Both the position numbers and the translations under genes were made by a program. This document shows positions 8,371 through 16,653 of a DNA stretch of 64,000 nt, piece by piece (the first letter of the stretch is position 1; the number at the start of each line of letters is the position of its first letter). The notes beneath the pieces are model-generated. The model was not told where the DNA came from, searched no databases, and saw nothing but the letters and a program-made list of their open reading frames with translations. The DNA comes from Deferribacteres bacterium (GTDB lineage Bacteria > Zhuqueibacterota > Zhuqueibacteria > Zhuqueibacterales > Geothermadaptataceae). The stretch covers positions 930,001 through 994,000 of the forward strand of contig JACKDE010000002.1 in NCBI GenBank assembly GCA_020633675.1, read 5' to 3'.

Positions 8371-10470
8371 TCATGCCTTGGCCAGCGCCATCAGCACGCG
8401 ATCCGGCGTCATCGGAATTTCGCGAATGCGCACGCCGATAGCATTGTAGACCGCATTGGCGACCGCACCGGCAGTCGGTACTTTTGGCGGTTCGCCGATA
8501 CCGATCACGCCGCGCTCCGCTTCATCGAAAAAGATCACCTCGATTTCCGGTACCTCGAGCGCTCCGAGAATTTTGTAATTTTCAAAATCGGCATTGATCT
8601 GGCTGCCCGTCACCGGATCCATCAGGCGATTTTCGAGCAGCGCATAACTGATGCCCTGGATGACCGCGCCATTGACCTGGCTTTCGGCAGTCAGGCGGTT
8701 CAGCACCAGCCCACAATCTGCCACGGCAACCAGTTTTTCCACCTGTATGCGCCCGGTGTCGGTATCGACGGCAACTTCGGCGAATTGACAACCGGCAACA
8801 CCAGCCGAGGACAAGCCTTCGACCCACTCGCCGTGCACGGTTATCGGGTCGGTGCCGAGCAAGCCACACAGTGCTTTCCAGTTCAAGGATTTGCCATTTG
8901 CCATCGCTTTGCCATCTGCAAATTGCACATCGACTGCCAGCGCGCCGAGTTGCTCCGCTGCCAGTTCGGCAAGCCTGGCTTTGGCTTTTTCCGCTGTGTT
9001 TTTAATGGCCGGGGCCACTGAAGGTGACGTCGTGCTGCCACCGGAGCTACCGGATTTGGGGAAATCGCTCTCACCGACCAGCGAGGTGATATCTTTAACC
9101 TGCAAGCCCAATTCTTCTGCAGCGACCGCTGCGACCAGCGTGCGCGAGCCTGTGCCGATATCCTGGGTGCCGCAGCGCACTTCCACTGCGCCATCCGGAT
9201 AGATGGTCATTTGCGCCTGTGTGCCGCGGCCACCGGGCCACCAGATGCCAGCAGCCAGGCCAACACCGCGTTTGATCTGCCCCGCATCAGAGCCAGGCTG
9301 TTTGCGGCGACGCTGCCAGCCAATTCTTTCAGCGCCGATGCGCCATTCCTTTTGACGCGTGCTATTGCTGTCATTTTTTAAGCGGAATTCCAGCGGATCC
9401 ATGCCGACCTTTTCCGCAAGCTCATCCATGATCTGTTCCATGGCAAAAGCGCCTTGCGGACAGCCGGGCGCGCGAAAAGCCCGTGCCGCGCCTGCGTTGG
9501 TGTAGACATCATAGTGCTCATGCCGCCAGGCCGGAATGTCTTCATAAACGATCGGGATGCGTACGCCAGCCCGCGAGGCAATGCCTGCGGTAGCGTAGGT
9601 TGTGACTTGAAATGCACTGAGCTTGCCTTCTCTGTTGACGGCGGCTTTGATTTTTTGGATGCTGTCAGGCCGGTTGCCGGCAGCGATAAAATCCTGCTCG
9701 CGTGTCAGCATCAGCTTGACTGGTGCATCCGCCAGTTTGGCCAGTCTGGCGGCAATCGCAGAGTAATTGCCCGCCTGTAATTTGCTGCCAAAACCACCGC
9801 CCATATGGTGGCAAATCACATGAACCTTATCCATCGGCAATTCGAGATAACGTGCCACACTTTCGCGCACGCCATGTACGGCCTGGGTCGAATCCCACAG
9901 ATACAAATCATCACCTTTCCACATCGCCAGGCTGCCGTGCACTTCCAGACAGGCGTGCGTCTGTACTTGCGTGCGGTATGTCGCTTCGACAATGATGTCG
10001 TCCGGGCCAAAGGCGCTTTCGATTTCGCCCTCGCCGTCGATACGCGGCTCGCTGATATTGTCCTTGTCAGCAAAAACCCGCGCAGCGCCTTCTTTCATCG
10101 CTGCGTCGAGGTCGGCCGAAAAGGGCAAAATCTCATAGTCGACTTTGAACAAGTCGAGCACATCATGAGCAATCTCAGGCGACGTGACAGCCACAGCGGC
10201 GATGGTATCGCCGACATAGCGGCAGGTACCGGTCGGGTGCAGATCAGTAAGCACGGCCTTCACGCCAGGGTGCTGCTCGACTTTGCTGGCGTCGATGCCA
10301 ACGATTTTGGCTGCCGGATGCGGAGAGTGCAGAATGAGGCCGTACAGCAGACCTTCTGGCTTGAGATCGTGGGTGTATTTCGCTTTACCGGAGACTTTGA
10401 GCGGGCCATCAATGCGAGGGTAGCGGCTGCTCAAAATATTCATCTCATCTAATGGTTTCCAGGCTGCCAT
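8371..10470 (-). CDS. Xanthine dehydrogenase-family molybdopterin-binding subunit
   Basis: A 699-residue large subunit of a molybdenum hydroxylase. Visible family marks are the N-terminal PRIDGPLKVSGKAKYTHD domain start, the GGGFGSK cofactor loop, the ARAFRAPGCPQGAFAMEQ segment around the Mo site, and the C-terminal GIGEPPKVPTAGAVANA motif, whose Glu is the catalytic base in the family. Such enzymes oxidise aldehydes, purines or aromatic heterocycles using water. The substrate cannot be read from sequence, but a PaoC/YagR-like aldehyde oxidoreductase is the best guess from the subunit layout. Its ATG follows the Fe-S subunit stop by 3 bp, with a GGAGG inside the end of that gene, so translation is probably coupled. 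Confidence 0.9.
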   Translation of the reverse strand: MAAWKPLDEMNILSSRYPRIDGPLKVSGKAKYTHDLKPEGLLYGLILHSPHPAAKIVGIDASKVEQHPGVKAVLTDLHPTGTCRYVGDTIAAVAVTSPEIAHDVLDLFKVDYEILPFSADLDAAMKEGAARVFADKDNISEPRIDGEGEIESAFGPDDIIVEATYRTQVQTHACLEVHGSLAMWKGDDLYLWDSTQAVHGVRESVARYLELPMDKVHVICHHMGGGFGSKLQAGNYSAIAARLAKLADAPVKLMLTREQDFIAAGNRPDSIQKIKAAVNREGKLSAFQVTTYATAGIASRAGVRIPIVYEDIPAWRHEHYDVYTNAGAARAFRAPGCPQGAFAMEQIMDELAEKVGMDPLEFRLKNDSNSTRQKEWRIGAERIGWQRRRKQPGSDAGQIKRGVGLAAGIWWPGGRGTQAQMTIYPDGAVEVRCGTQDIGTGSRTLVAAVAAEELGLQVKDITSLVGESDFPKSGSSGGSTTSPSVAPAIKNTAEKAKARLAELAAEQLGALAVDVQFADGKAMANGKSLNWKALCGLLGTDPITVHGEWVEGLSSAGVAGCQFAEVAVDTDTGRIQVEKLVAVADCGLVLNRLTAESQVNGAVIQGISYALLENRLMDPVTGSQINADFENYKILGALEVPEIEVIFFDEAERGVIGIGEPPKVPTAGAVANAVYNAIGVRIREIPMTPDRVLMALAKA

Positions 10471-10473
10471 AAC

Positions 10474-11109
10474 TCACCCTCCTTTCCGCATTTTTTTGGC
10501 TGCGGCGTCGATAGCTTCGAACACCTTCGGGTAGGTACCGCAGCGGCACAGGTTGCCCGATACGCCTTTTTTGATTTCATCCATATTGGGACTGGGATTT
10601 TGCTTCAGCAGCGCCGTTGCCGACATCACAAAACCGGGCGTGCAGAAGCCGCACATCAACGCATCTTTTTCAACAAAAGCCTGCTGCACTGCCGTCAATT
10701 CGTCGCCTTGCGCCAGGCCTTCGACGGTGGTGATTTTCTTGCCGCGCGCATCCACTGCCAGCGTCATGCAGGAAAGCTGGGTTTTGCCGTCGATGTTGAC
10801 GGTGCAGGCGCCGCACTGGCCCCGGTCACAGACTTCCTTGCTGCCGGTGAGCTCGAGCTGGTTGCGCAGCGCGCTCAGCAGCGTGGTGCGCGGCTCGACG
10901 GTGACGCTGCTGGTTTTGCCGTTAATCTTGAGTTGGATTTTTTGGCTTCCGGAGAGCATTTCGGCTTGCGGGCCCAATATCGCTTTGGTGGTTTCTTCGC
11001 TAAGCAGGCCGGTTGGCGAGAGGGTGGCTGCGCCAGCGACGCCGCCTCCCAGGCCTTTCAGAAAGGACCGCCGCGATATGCCGCCGGATTTTTTGTTCTC
11101 TTCCGCCAT
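10474..11109 (-). CDS. Molybdenum hydroxylase [2Fe-2S] subunit with Tat signal (PaoA/YagT-like)
   Basis: A 211-residue Fe-S subunit. A twin-arginine signal SRRSFLKGLGGGVAGAA (RR at residues 13-14) directs the folded complex to the periplasm. The plant-type ferredoxin cluster uses C94, C99, C102 and C114 (CDRGQCGAC...C). The second cluster uses C153, C156, C188 and C190 (CGFC...CRC). This is the first gene of the operon. An AGGAG lies 7 bp before the ATG. The other two subunits have no signal peptide, so they would be carried out with this one, as in E. coli PaoABC. Confidence 0.92.
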   Translation of the reverse strand: MAEENKKSGGISRRSFLKGLGGGVAGAATLSPTGLLSEETTKAILGPQAEMLSGSQKIQLKINGKTSSVTVEPRTTLLSALRNQLELTGSKEVCDRGQCGACTVNIDGKTQLSCMTLAVDARGKKITTVEGLAQGDELTAVQQAFVEKDALMCGFCTPGFVMSATALLKQNPSPNMDEIKKGVSGNLCRCGTYPKVFEAIDAAAKKMRKGG

Positions 11110-11405
11110 ATCACTGCTCCTGTTTGATGTGAGAGATTGTGCGAGAAATTTCAGGTTGAAACTGTTGGAGTTTGCTATGAAAATATTAAATTCATCCTAC
11201 AAAATGAGAAGGGCGAAGTCAAGTGATTTTCGGTGAGAACATAGATAGGCAAAATAAAATTATTGCTTTCGACTTCGACAATTTTCAATTGGATGTTTTA
11301 AGTAGGGTAAATCCACATTCATCCGTACTAACAAATAGTATATTTTTGTCAGGATGAGCTTTCCTTTGAGAAATTCTGTTGCGCTTCGCTGGAAGTGACT
11401 TTTAC

Positions 11406-14126
11406 ATGCATGCACAAAAAGCCAAAAATATCGCGCGATTGATTGCATTGACCGTGGTTGTTTTCTCGCTGTCGCTGCAGAGCGGGTTGGCGCAAAATCA
11501 AAAGAACCTTGAAGTCGATTCGGTGCAGGTGCGGTTTGCGCTCAAAAACGCGCCATTGCGCGAGGCGCTGCAAAAGCTGATCACCCAGTCCGGCTTGCAG
11601 ATCGTTTATAACGATGCGTTAGTGAATGGCCTGCTGGTGAGCTGCGAGTGCAAGAACGTCAGCGTGCGGCAGGCACTGGATTCGCTGTTGGCAGACACAC
11701 CGCTCAGCTATCAGCGCCTCAAAAATGGCCAGGTCGTGATCATCAAAAAGCAACCGGACAAAAAAGTCGACCTCTCCGGCACCGTCCGTGACGCTTATTC
11801 CGGCGAAACATTGCCCTACGCTAATATCTCGGTGCTGGGTCGAAATCACGGCACGGCCTCCAACAGCAACGGCTATTTTGTGCTGGTCAACGTACCGGCC
11901 GGTGCGTGCACGCTGCGGGTGCGCTATATCGGCTATGAAACGCTGAATCTGCCGCTGCAAGTCGGCGTCGACGCGCCCACCCTCGATATCGCCCTCAACA
12001 GTCAGGCATTGGAAGGACAGGAAGTGTTGGTGACCGCCGACAACAACCAGAGCGTGGAAGTCACCGACGAACCTGCCGAAATCCGCCTGTCACCGCGCCA
12101 GATCAGCGCCATGCCGTCGATTGGCGAAGTTGACATCTTCCGCAGCCTGCAAATGCTGCCGGGCATCAGCGGCGTCAGTGATGGCTCGTCCGGGCTGTAC
12201 ATTCGCGGCGGCACACCCGAGCAAAATCTCATTTTGTTCGACGGCATGACCATCTACCATGTCGATCATTTTTTTGGTTTTGTGAGCGCGTTCAACACCG
12301 AGGCGGTCAAGGATGTGCGGGTTTTCAAGGGCGGCTTTCCGGCCAGTTTTGGTGGCCGCACTTCCGGCGTGGTGGAGCTGACCGGCAAATCCGGCAGCTT
12401 CGATCGCTTCAATGCGCGCGGCAGTGTCAATTTGCTGAGCGGCAGTGCGGTGGTGCAAGTGCCAGTGGCCGGGCGCGGCTCGTGGCTGCTGTCGTTCCGG
12501 CGCTCGTACACCGATTTGATCAAAAGCGGCTTGTACACCGATATTTACCAGACCATTACCGGCCAAAACAGGTCCGCGCCAAGTAGTTCGATCCGCGCCA
12601 GCCTGCAGAACAGTTTTGCCGGCAATCCGTCTTTTACACCGCGTACAGAAACGATCACGCCGGATTTTTTCTACTTTGATCTCAACAGCAAATTTTCCTA
12701 TGCACTGTCAGCGGAAGATGTTTTGGCGCTCAGTTTTTACCAGGCAAGCGACAATCTCGATCAGACCCAAAGCATCAGCAATGTGCAGGCCGGTATGCCC
12801 GGCAATGACCGCTTCAACGACCGGCTGGTGGTCGCGGACCAGACCGAGTGGGGCAATATCGGCGGCAGCGCCAAATGGTCGCGCTCATGGGGCGAGCGGC
12901 TGTATACGAATTTGCTGGGCGCCTACACAAAGTACGAGAGCGTCAGTACACAGGGCATCGCGGCCGAGCTGAGCGATCCGAATGCCGTGCGGCAGAATTA
13001 CAGCTCCAGTGAAAATAATCGCATTTCGGACTTCACGCTGCGATTCGATACCGAGTGGCAGGCCAGCAGAAACCATCGCTTCGAGTTCGGCTCGTGGTTT
13101 GCCAACACCAATGTGCAAGTGGGCTTTTTTGCCAATGACAGCGTTTCTATCTTATCGCGAGACAAGCGTGCCACCCAGGCGGCTTTTTATTTTCAGGACA
13201 AATGGCAGGTGCTGGCGCCGCTTGAAATGACGGTCGGTTTGCGCAGCACAAATTATAGCCTGACAGCGACAAATTATCTCGAGCCGCGGGCAGCGTTGCG
13301 GTTGTCGCTGGGTAAGAACCTGTGGCTGAAAGGGGCATGGGGGCAGTACTATCAGTTCATCACCCGCGTGGTCAATGAAGATGTACTGCAGGGCAACCGG
13401 GACTTTTGGCTGCTGGCGGACCAGCAACTCGATCCGGGCTATGCCGAGCACAGCATCGCCGGCTTGACTTATGAAACCGGCGATTATCTGTTCGATGTCG
13501 AGGCTTATTCCAAAGACCTCGACGGGGTGGCGGAATTTTCGCCGCGTTTTCAACTCGCACCGCAGGATCGTCAGACACCGCTGTTTTTTCTTGGCTCCGG
13601 CACTGCACGCGGTATCGAATTGTTTGCTCAGAAGAAAAAAGGTGCGCTCAATGGCTGGGCCAGTTATACACTGGCAAAAGTGGAAAATCGCTTCGCTGCC
13701 TATAACAATGGCGACGCCTTCCCGGCTGATCAGGATCGCCGCCACGAGGTCAAGCTGTTCGGCGGCTATCAATTCGGCAAATGGCGGCTGGCGGCGACCT
13801 GGGTATATGCAACTGGCACGCCCTACACGGCACCGGAAGCGCAGTATGCCATTGGCTTGCTGGATGGCAGCAGTCGCAGCTTTATCCATGTCGGCGACAA
13901 AAACAGCCAGCGTCTGCCGGATTATCACCGACTGGATGTCAGCCTGACCCGGACGTTTGCGAGCCGCAATCTAAGCTGGGAAGCCGGCTTATCGATTTTT
14001 AATCTGTACAATCGCGCCAATGTCTGGTATCGTGAATACTTTATGCAAGCCAGCCCGGCAATCGTACGCGACGTTACTACATTGGGCTTTACACCGACGC
14101 TGACATTGAGTGTGGGATTGCGATAG
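11406..14126 (+). CDS. TonB-dependent outer-membrane receptor with STN and CarboxypepD_reg domains
   Basis: A 906-residue receptor. The ATG at 11406 is preferred over an upstream in-frame TTG (11379) because GGAAGTGA lies just before it and a clean signal peptide follows (cut near residue 29, LAQ). Domains in order: STN signalling domain about 40-110, carboxypeptidase-regulatory-like beta-sandwich about 120-205, plug about 220-330 (LYIRGGTPEQNLILFDG), then an outer-membrane beta-barrel to the C terminus. STN-bearing receptors signal substrate binding to FecR, and a fecR gene lies 1.3 kb downstream. The DUF4249 lipoprotein between them is a usual partner in Bacteroidota. Substrate unknown. Confidence 0.92.
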   Translation: MHAQKAKNIARLIALTVVVFSLSLQSGLAQNQKNLEVDSVQVRFALKNAPLREALQKLITQSGLQIVYNDALVNGLLVSCECKNVSVRQALDSLLADTPLSYQRLKNGQVVIIKKQPDKKVDLSGTVRDAYSGETLPYANISVLGRNHGTASNSNGYFVLVNVPAGACTLRVRYIGYETLNLPLQVGVDAPTLDIALNSQALEGQEVLVTADNNQSVEVTDEPAEIRLSPRQISAMPSIGEVDIFRSLQMLPGISGVSDGSSGLYIRGGTPEQNLILFDGMTIYHVDHFFGFVSAFNTEAVKDVRVFKGGFPASFGGRTSGVVELTGKSGSFDRFNARGSVNLLSGSAVVQVPVAGRGSWLLSFRRSYTDLIKSGLYTDIYQTITGQNRSAPSSSIRASLQNSFAGNPSFTPRTETITPDFFYFDLNSKFSYALSAEDVLALSFYQASDNLDQTQSISNVQAGMPGNDRFNDRLVVADQTEWGNIGGSAKWSRSWGERLYTNLLGAYTKYESVSTQGIAAELSDPNAVRQNYSSSENNRISDFTLRFDTEWQASRNHRFEFGSWFANTNVQVGFFANDSVSILSRDKRATQAAFYFQDKWQVLAPLEMTVGLRSTNYSLTATNYLEPRAALRLSLGKNLWLKGAWGQYYQFITRVVNEDVLQGNRDFWLLADQQLDPGYAEHSIAGLTYETGDYLFDVEAYSKDLDGVAEFSPRFQLAPQDRQTPLFFLGSGTARGIELFAQKKKGALNGWASYTLAKVENRFAAYNNGDAFPADQDRRHEVKLFGGYQFGKWRLAATWVYATGTPYTAPEAQYAIGLLDGSSRSFIHVGDKNSQRLPDYHRLDVSLTRTFASRNLSWEAGLSIFNLYNRANVWYREYFMQASPAIVRDVTTLGFTPTLTLSVGLR

Positions 14127-14267
14127 GGACAATCCTGCAGCGGTTGGACACAGCTCGTTTAACTTCGGAGAGCGCCGTAGGCGCAGAGATTTTTTACTCT
14201 GCGACCACCGCGATCTCGGCGTTAAAATATCTTTTGCTGAAAAATCAAGATGGTGTAATTTGATAAA

Positions 14268-15101
14268 ATGATGAGAGACGCACATAACCTCGTATCGCTG
14301 GCAAGAAAGATGCTCATTTTGAGCGTGCTTTTGGCGTTTTTTGTCGCCTGCGAATCGGACACGGTCGTTACGCCGACGAGTGAGTTGGTGGTGGTGCGTG
14401 GCTATCTTTACGCGGGCGAACCGGTTACCGATATTCAAATCACCGGCATGTTCGGCTTGTCATCGACCGACACCATCGGCCCGCCGATTGCCGATGCGCA
14501 GGTCACCTTGCGTAAAAATGGCGTCAGCTATAGGTTGACACCGTCGCAGGGTGCACCGGGATTTTATCACTACACCGGCACGGATTTGCGCGTCGAAGCT
14601 GGCGACCGTTTTGAGCTGGCGGTGGGGTATTTTGACAAAATCGCCACCAGCGCGACCACTATACCATCGCCGCCACGCAATGTGACCATTTCGGCAGATC
14701 AGCTTTTTGTGCGCGCAAATGGCCGCGGCGAAGCGGAGACCGTCTCCGTCAACTGGCAGGCTGAGCCACAGGAAACATTTTATTTTGTGACGATTAAAAA
14801 TACCGAAAATGCATTGCAGCCGATCGATGATATCCGCAATGGCCTTTTTGGTCGGGACCGCACTTTCCGTACAAGGCCGATTCGCCTTAACAGCTATCAA
14901 ATCCGCAAAGACGACCTGACCTATATGGGCGAACATGCGGTGCGGATTTACCGGGTCAATCCGGAATATGCCAATTTGTACGCGATTTCGCAGCAGGATT
15001 CGCGCAATCTCAGTGAGTCGGAGAGCAATGTGGAAAATGGACTGGGTATCTTTACTGGCTTTTCCTATGAAACAGTGCGGTTTACAGTGCGAAGAAATTG
15101 A
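14268..15101 (+). CDS. DUF4249-family lipoprotein, TonB-receptor partner
   Basis: A 277-residue predicted lipoprotein. The hydrophobic segment MLILSVLLAFFVAC ends in a lipobox Cys at residue 28. The mature part begins with VRGYLYAGEPVTDIQITG, the opening of DUF4249 proteins, and includes ADAQVTLRKNG and the later EPQETFYFVTIKN strand. The family is almost always encoded beside STN/CarbD-type TonB receptors and is thought to sit at the cell surface or periplasm and assist uptake; the exact role is not known. An inner ATG at 14310 could also be the start and would give a shorter signal peptide. Confidence 0.75.
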   Translation: MMRDAHNLVSLARKMLILSVLLAFFVACESDTVVTPTSELVVVRGYLYAGEPVTDIQITGMFGLSSTDTIGPPIADAQVTLRKNGVSYRLTPSQGAPGFYHYTGTDLRVEAGDRFELAVGYFDKIATSATTIPSPPRNVTISADQLFVRANGRGEAETVSVNWQAEPQETFYFVTIKNTENALQPIDDIRNGLFGRDRTFRTRPIRLNSYQIRKDDLTYMGEHAVRIYRVNPEYANLYAISQQDSRNLSESESNVENGLGIFTGFSYETVRFTVRRN

Positions 15102-15223
15102 AGCTGGAGTTGGCTTTTTAGGCAAGTGGTTTGTTGTCGAACCGCGGAACGCCGAGTTGATCTGAATTTTCTCTGCGAGCATTGCGAACTCCGCGGTGAC
15201 GCTCCATTGCTCCGTTGCTCTTT

Positions 15224-15363
15224 AAATGAATGACCAGTTGAAATAAAATGAGCGAACGTGTGAAAACGGCCTGAAAAGTCCCCCTTCAAAGGGGGGAAAA
15301 AGAGGCCCGTTTAACAGACAATGCATTGTTTTTGCAGCAAGTTTCCCAACTGGTCATTCATTT
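15224..15363. repeat. Perfect 17-bp inverted repeat enclosing 106 bp, upstream of fecR
   Basis: AAATGAATGACCAGTTG at 15224-15240 is the exact reverse complement of 15347-15363. The enclosed 106 bp contains a second hairpin (CCCCCT/AGGGGG, 15280-15295) and no ORF. It could be a small non-autonomous mobile element or a leader structure for fecR. This inverted repeat covers much of the 330-bp gap between the DUF4249 gene and fecR. Confidence 0.7.
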
Positions 15364-15436
15364 TCTTTGAAAATAACAAGTCAAGGTATCAATTGCTGCG
15401 GCGAATTGCAGCACAAGCGAAAAACAGGTAATGCTT

Positions 15437-16447
15437 ATGGAACAGTTGGATTACAAAATTTTGATGGCGAAGGCACTGGCAGACCAGCTTTCGGAGCAGG
15501 AACATGTCCAGTTCGAAAGCTGGCTCGCGGCCTCTGAGCAGAATCGTATGGCTTTTCGCGAGTTGCAGCAGGTTTGGGCGCGCACTGAGGGACCGGGTGC
15601 GCCGTCCATGCCGGACATTGACGCCGAGTGGCAAAAGCTGGAAACGCGACTGGGCTTGCGCCAGCCTGCAACCGTACGCGCCATGCCGGGCCGGCCAACA
15701 CCGGCAGCAGTTCGCAGTGGCTTTTCAGGTTGGCAGCGTCTGGCCGTCGCCGCGACTGTATTGATAGCAATTGCAGGATTGAGCTGGTGGTTTGGGCAAA
15801 GTCCGGCGCCCGGGCTTGCGGAAGTCGCGACTGCCAACGCCGAAACCCGTACCATCACCCTTGCAGATGGCTCGGAAGTGACGCTCAACAACGATTCGCA
15901 GATCCGTTTTCAAGCGGATCTGGCGGGCGATCAGCGGCTGGTTGTTTTGACCGGCGAAGCGTATTTTGATGTGGTAAAGGATGGGCGGCCGTTCGTGGTG
16001 CAGACCGAAAATGCGCGTATCCGTGTGCTCGGCACCTCGTTCAATATTTGGTCGCGGCAGCGCGAAACCCGCGTCATTGTCAGCGAAGGCCGGGTGTCTG
16101 TGCGCGGCGCGGCGCAAGTGAGCGACAGCGTTGTGCTGACTGCCAATCAAATGGCCGTGTGCAAAGGCGACCTGGCGCCTGAAGCGATCGGGGAGATCGA
16201 CAGTGAAGTGGCGATTGGCTGGCGCGAAGGCCGGATTGTTTTTAATGAAAGCACACTGCCGGAAGTGATTGCGGAGCTGCGGCGCATTTACGATGCCGAT
16301 ATCGTTTTGCAGGACAGCACACTGGAAGAACTTTCGATTTCAGGCAATTTTCAGCCGCAGCCGCTTGCTGACGTGCTGGATGCAATCTGTCTGAGCCTGG
16401 GTATTCGATACGAAATGGCCGGACAGCAGTACGTACTGGGAAAATAA
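15437..16447 (+). CDS. FecR-family anti-sigma regulator
   Basis: A 336-residue FecR protein. It has a cytoplasmic N-terminal FecR_N region (SEQEHVQFESWLAASEQN), one membrane helix (AVAATVLIAIAGLSWW, about residues 103-118), a periplasmic FecR domain (TLADGSEVTLNNDSQI, GEAYFDV, VLGTSFNIWS), and a C-terminal STN-like/DUF4974 domain (LADVLDAICLSLGIRYEM). It receives the signal from the STN domain of a TonB receptor and controls an ECF sigma factor. AGGT lies 7 bp before the ATG at 15437 but only 1 bp before the ATG at 15431, so 15437 is preferred. No ECF sigma gene is adjacent on either side, which is unusual. Confidence 0.88.
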   Translation: MEQLDYKILMAKALADQLSEQEHVQFESWLAASEQNRMAFRELQQVWARTEGPGAPSMPDIDAEWQKLETRLGLRQPATVRAMPGRPTPAAVRSGFSGWQRLAVAATVLIAIAGLSWWFGQSPAPGLAEVATANAETRTITLADGSEVTLNNDSQIRFQADLAGDQRLVVLTGEAYFDVVKDGRPFVVQTENARIRVLGTSFNIWSRQRETRVIVSEGRVSVRGAAQVSDSVVLTANQMAVCKGDLAPEAIGEIDSEVAIGWREGRIVFNESTLPEVIAELRRIYDADIVLQDSTLEELSISGNFQPQPLADVLDAICLSLGIRYEMAGQQYVLGK

Positions 16448-16496
16448 ATTTTGCACATTTTCAGGAAAAACTGCCAAATTGCATTGGTCAATCTTG

Positions 16497-16527
16497 GGTA
16501 GAGGCGATCCGCCGGACCGCCGCTACC
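16497..16527 (+). terminator. Hairpin after fecR, possible terminator
   Basis: GGTAGAGGCG pairs with CGCCGCTACC (one A/G mismatch). It lies 50 bp after the fecR stop and before the selenoprotein promoter. The T-tract is poor, so termination is uncertain. Confidence 0.35.
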
Positions 16528-16573
16528 GATTAACCTCATTTCTTACATCTCGCCCTCACCAGTCCCGCTGGAC

Positions 16574-16602
16574 TTGACATTCGTCGATACAAAATTTATA
16601 CT
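16574..16602 (+). promoter_or_regulatory. Sigma-70 type promoter for the selenoprotein gene
   Basis: TTGACA at 16574-16579, a 17-bp spacer, and TATACT at 16597-16602. This is consensus at -35 and 5 of 6 at -10. It predicts a transcript starting near 16609 and a leader of about 45 nt ahead of the RBS. Confidence 0.7.
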
Positions 16603-16653
16603 GCAAAATTGATGTCTTCGCCGTGCCTTTTGCAATTAAACGGAGGTCAAATT

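Noticed and set aside
14172..14196. GCGCC-GTA-GGCGC hairpin after the TonB receptor as a terminator
   Set aside because: The stem is only 5 bp with a 3-nt loop and the T-run starts 5 nt later. It looks more like part of a degenerate dispersed repeat.
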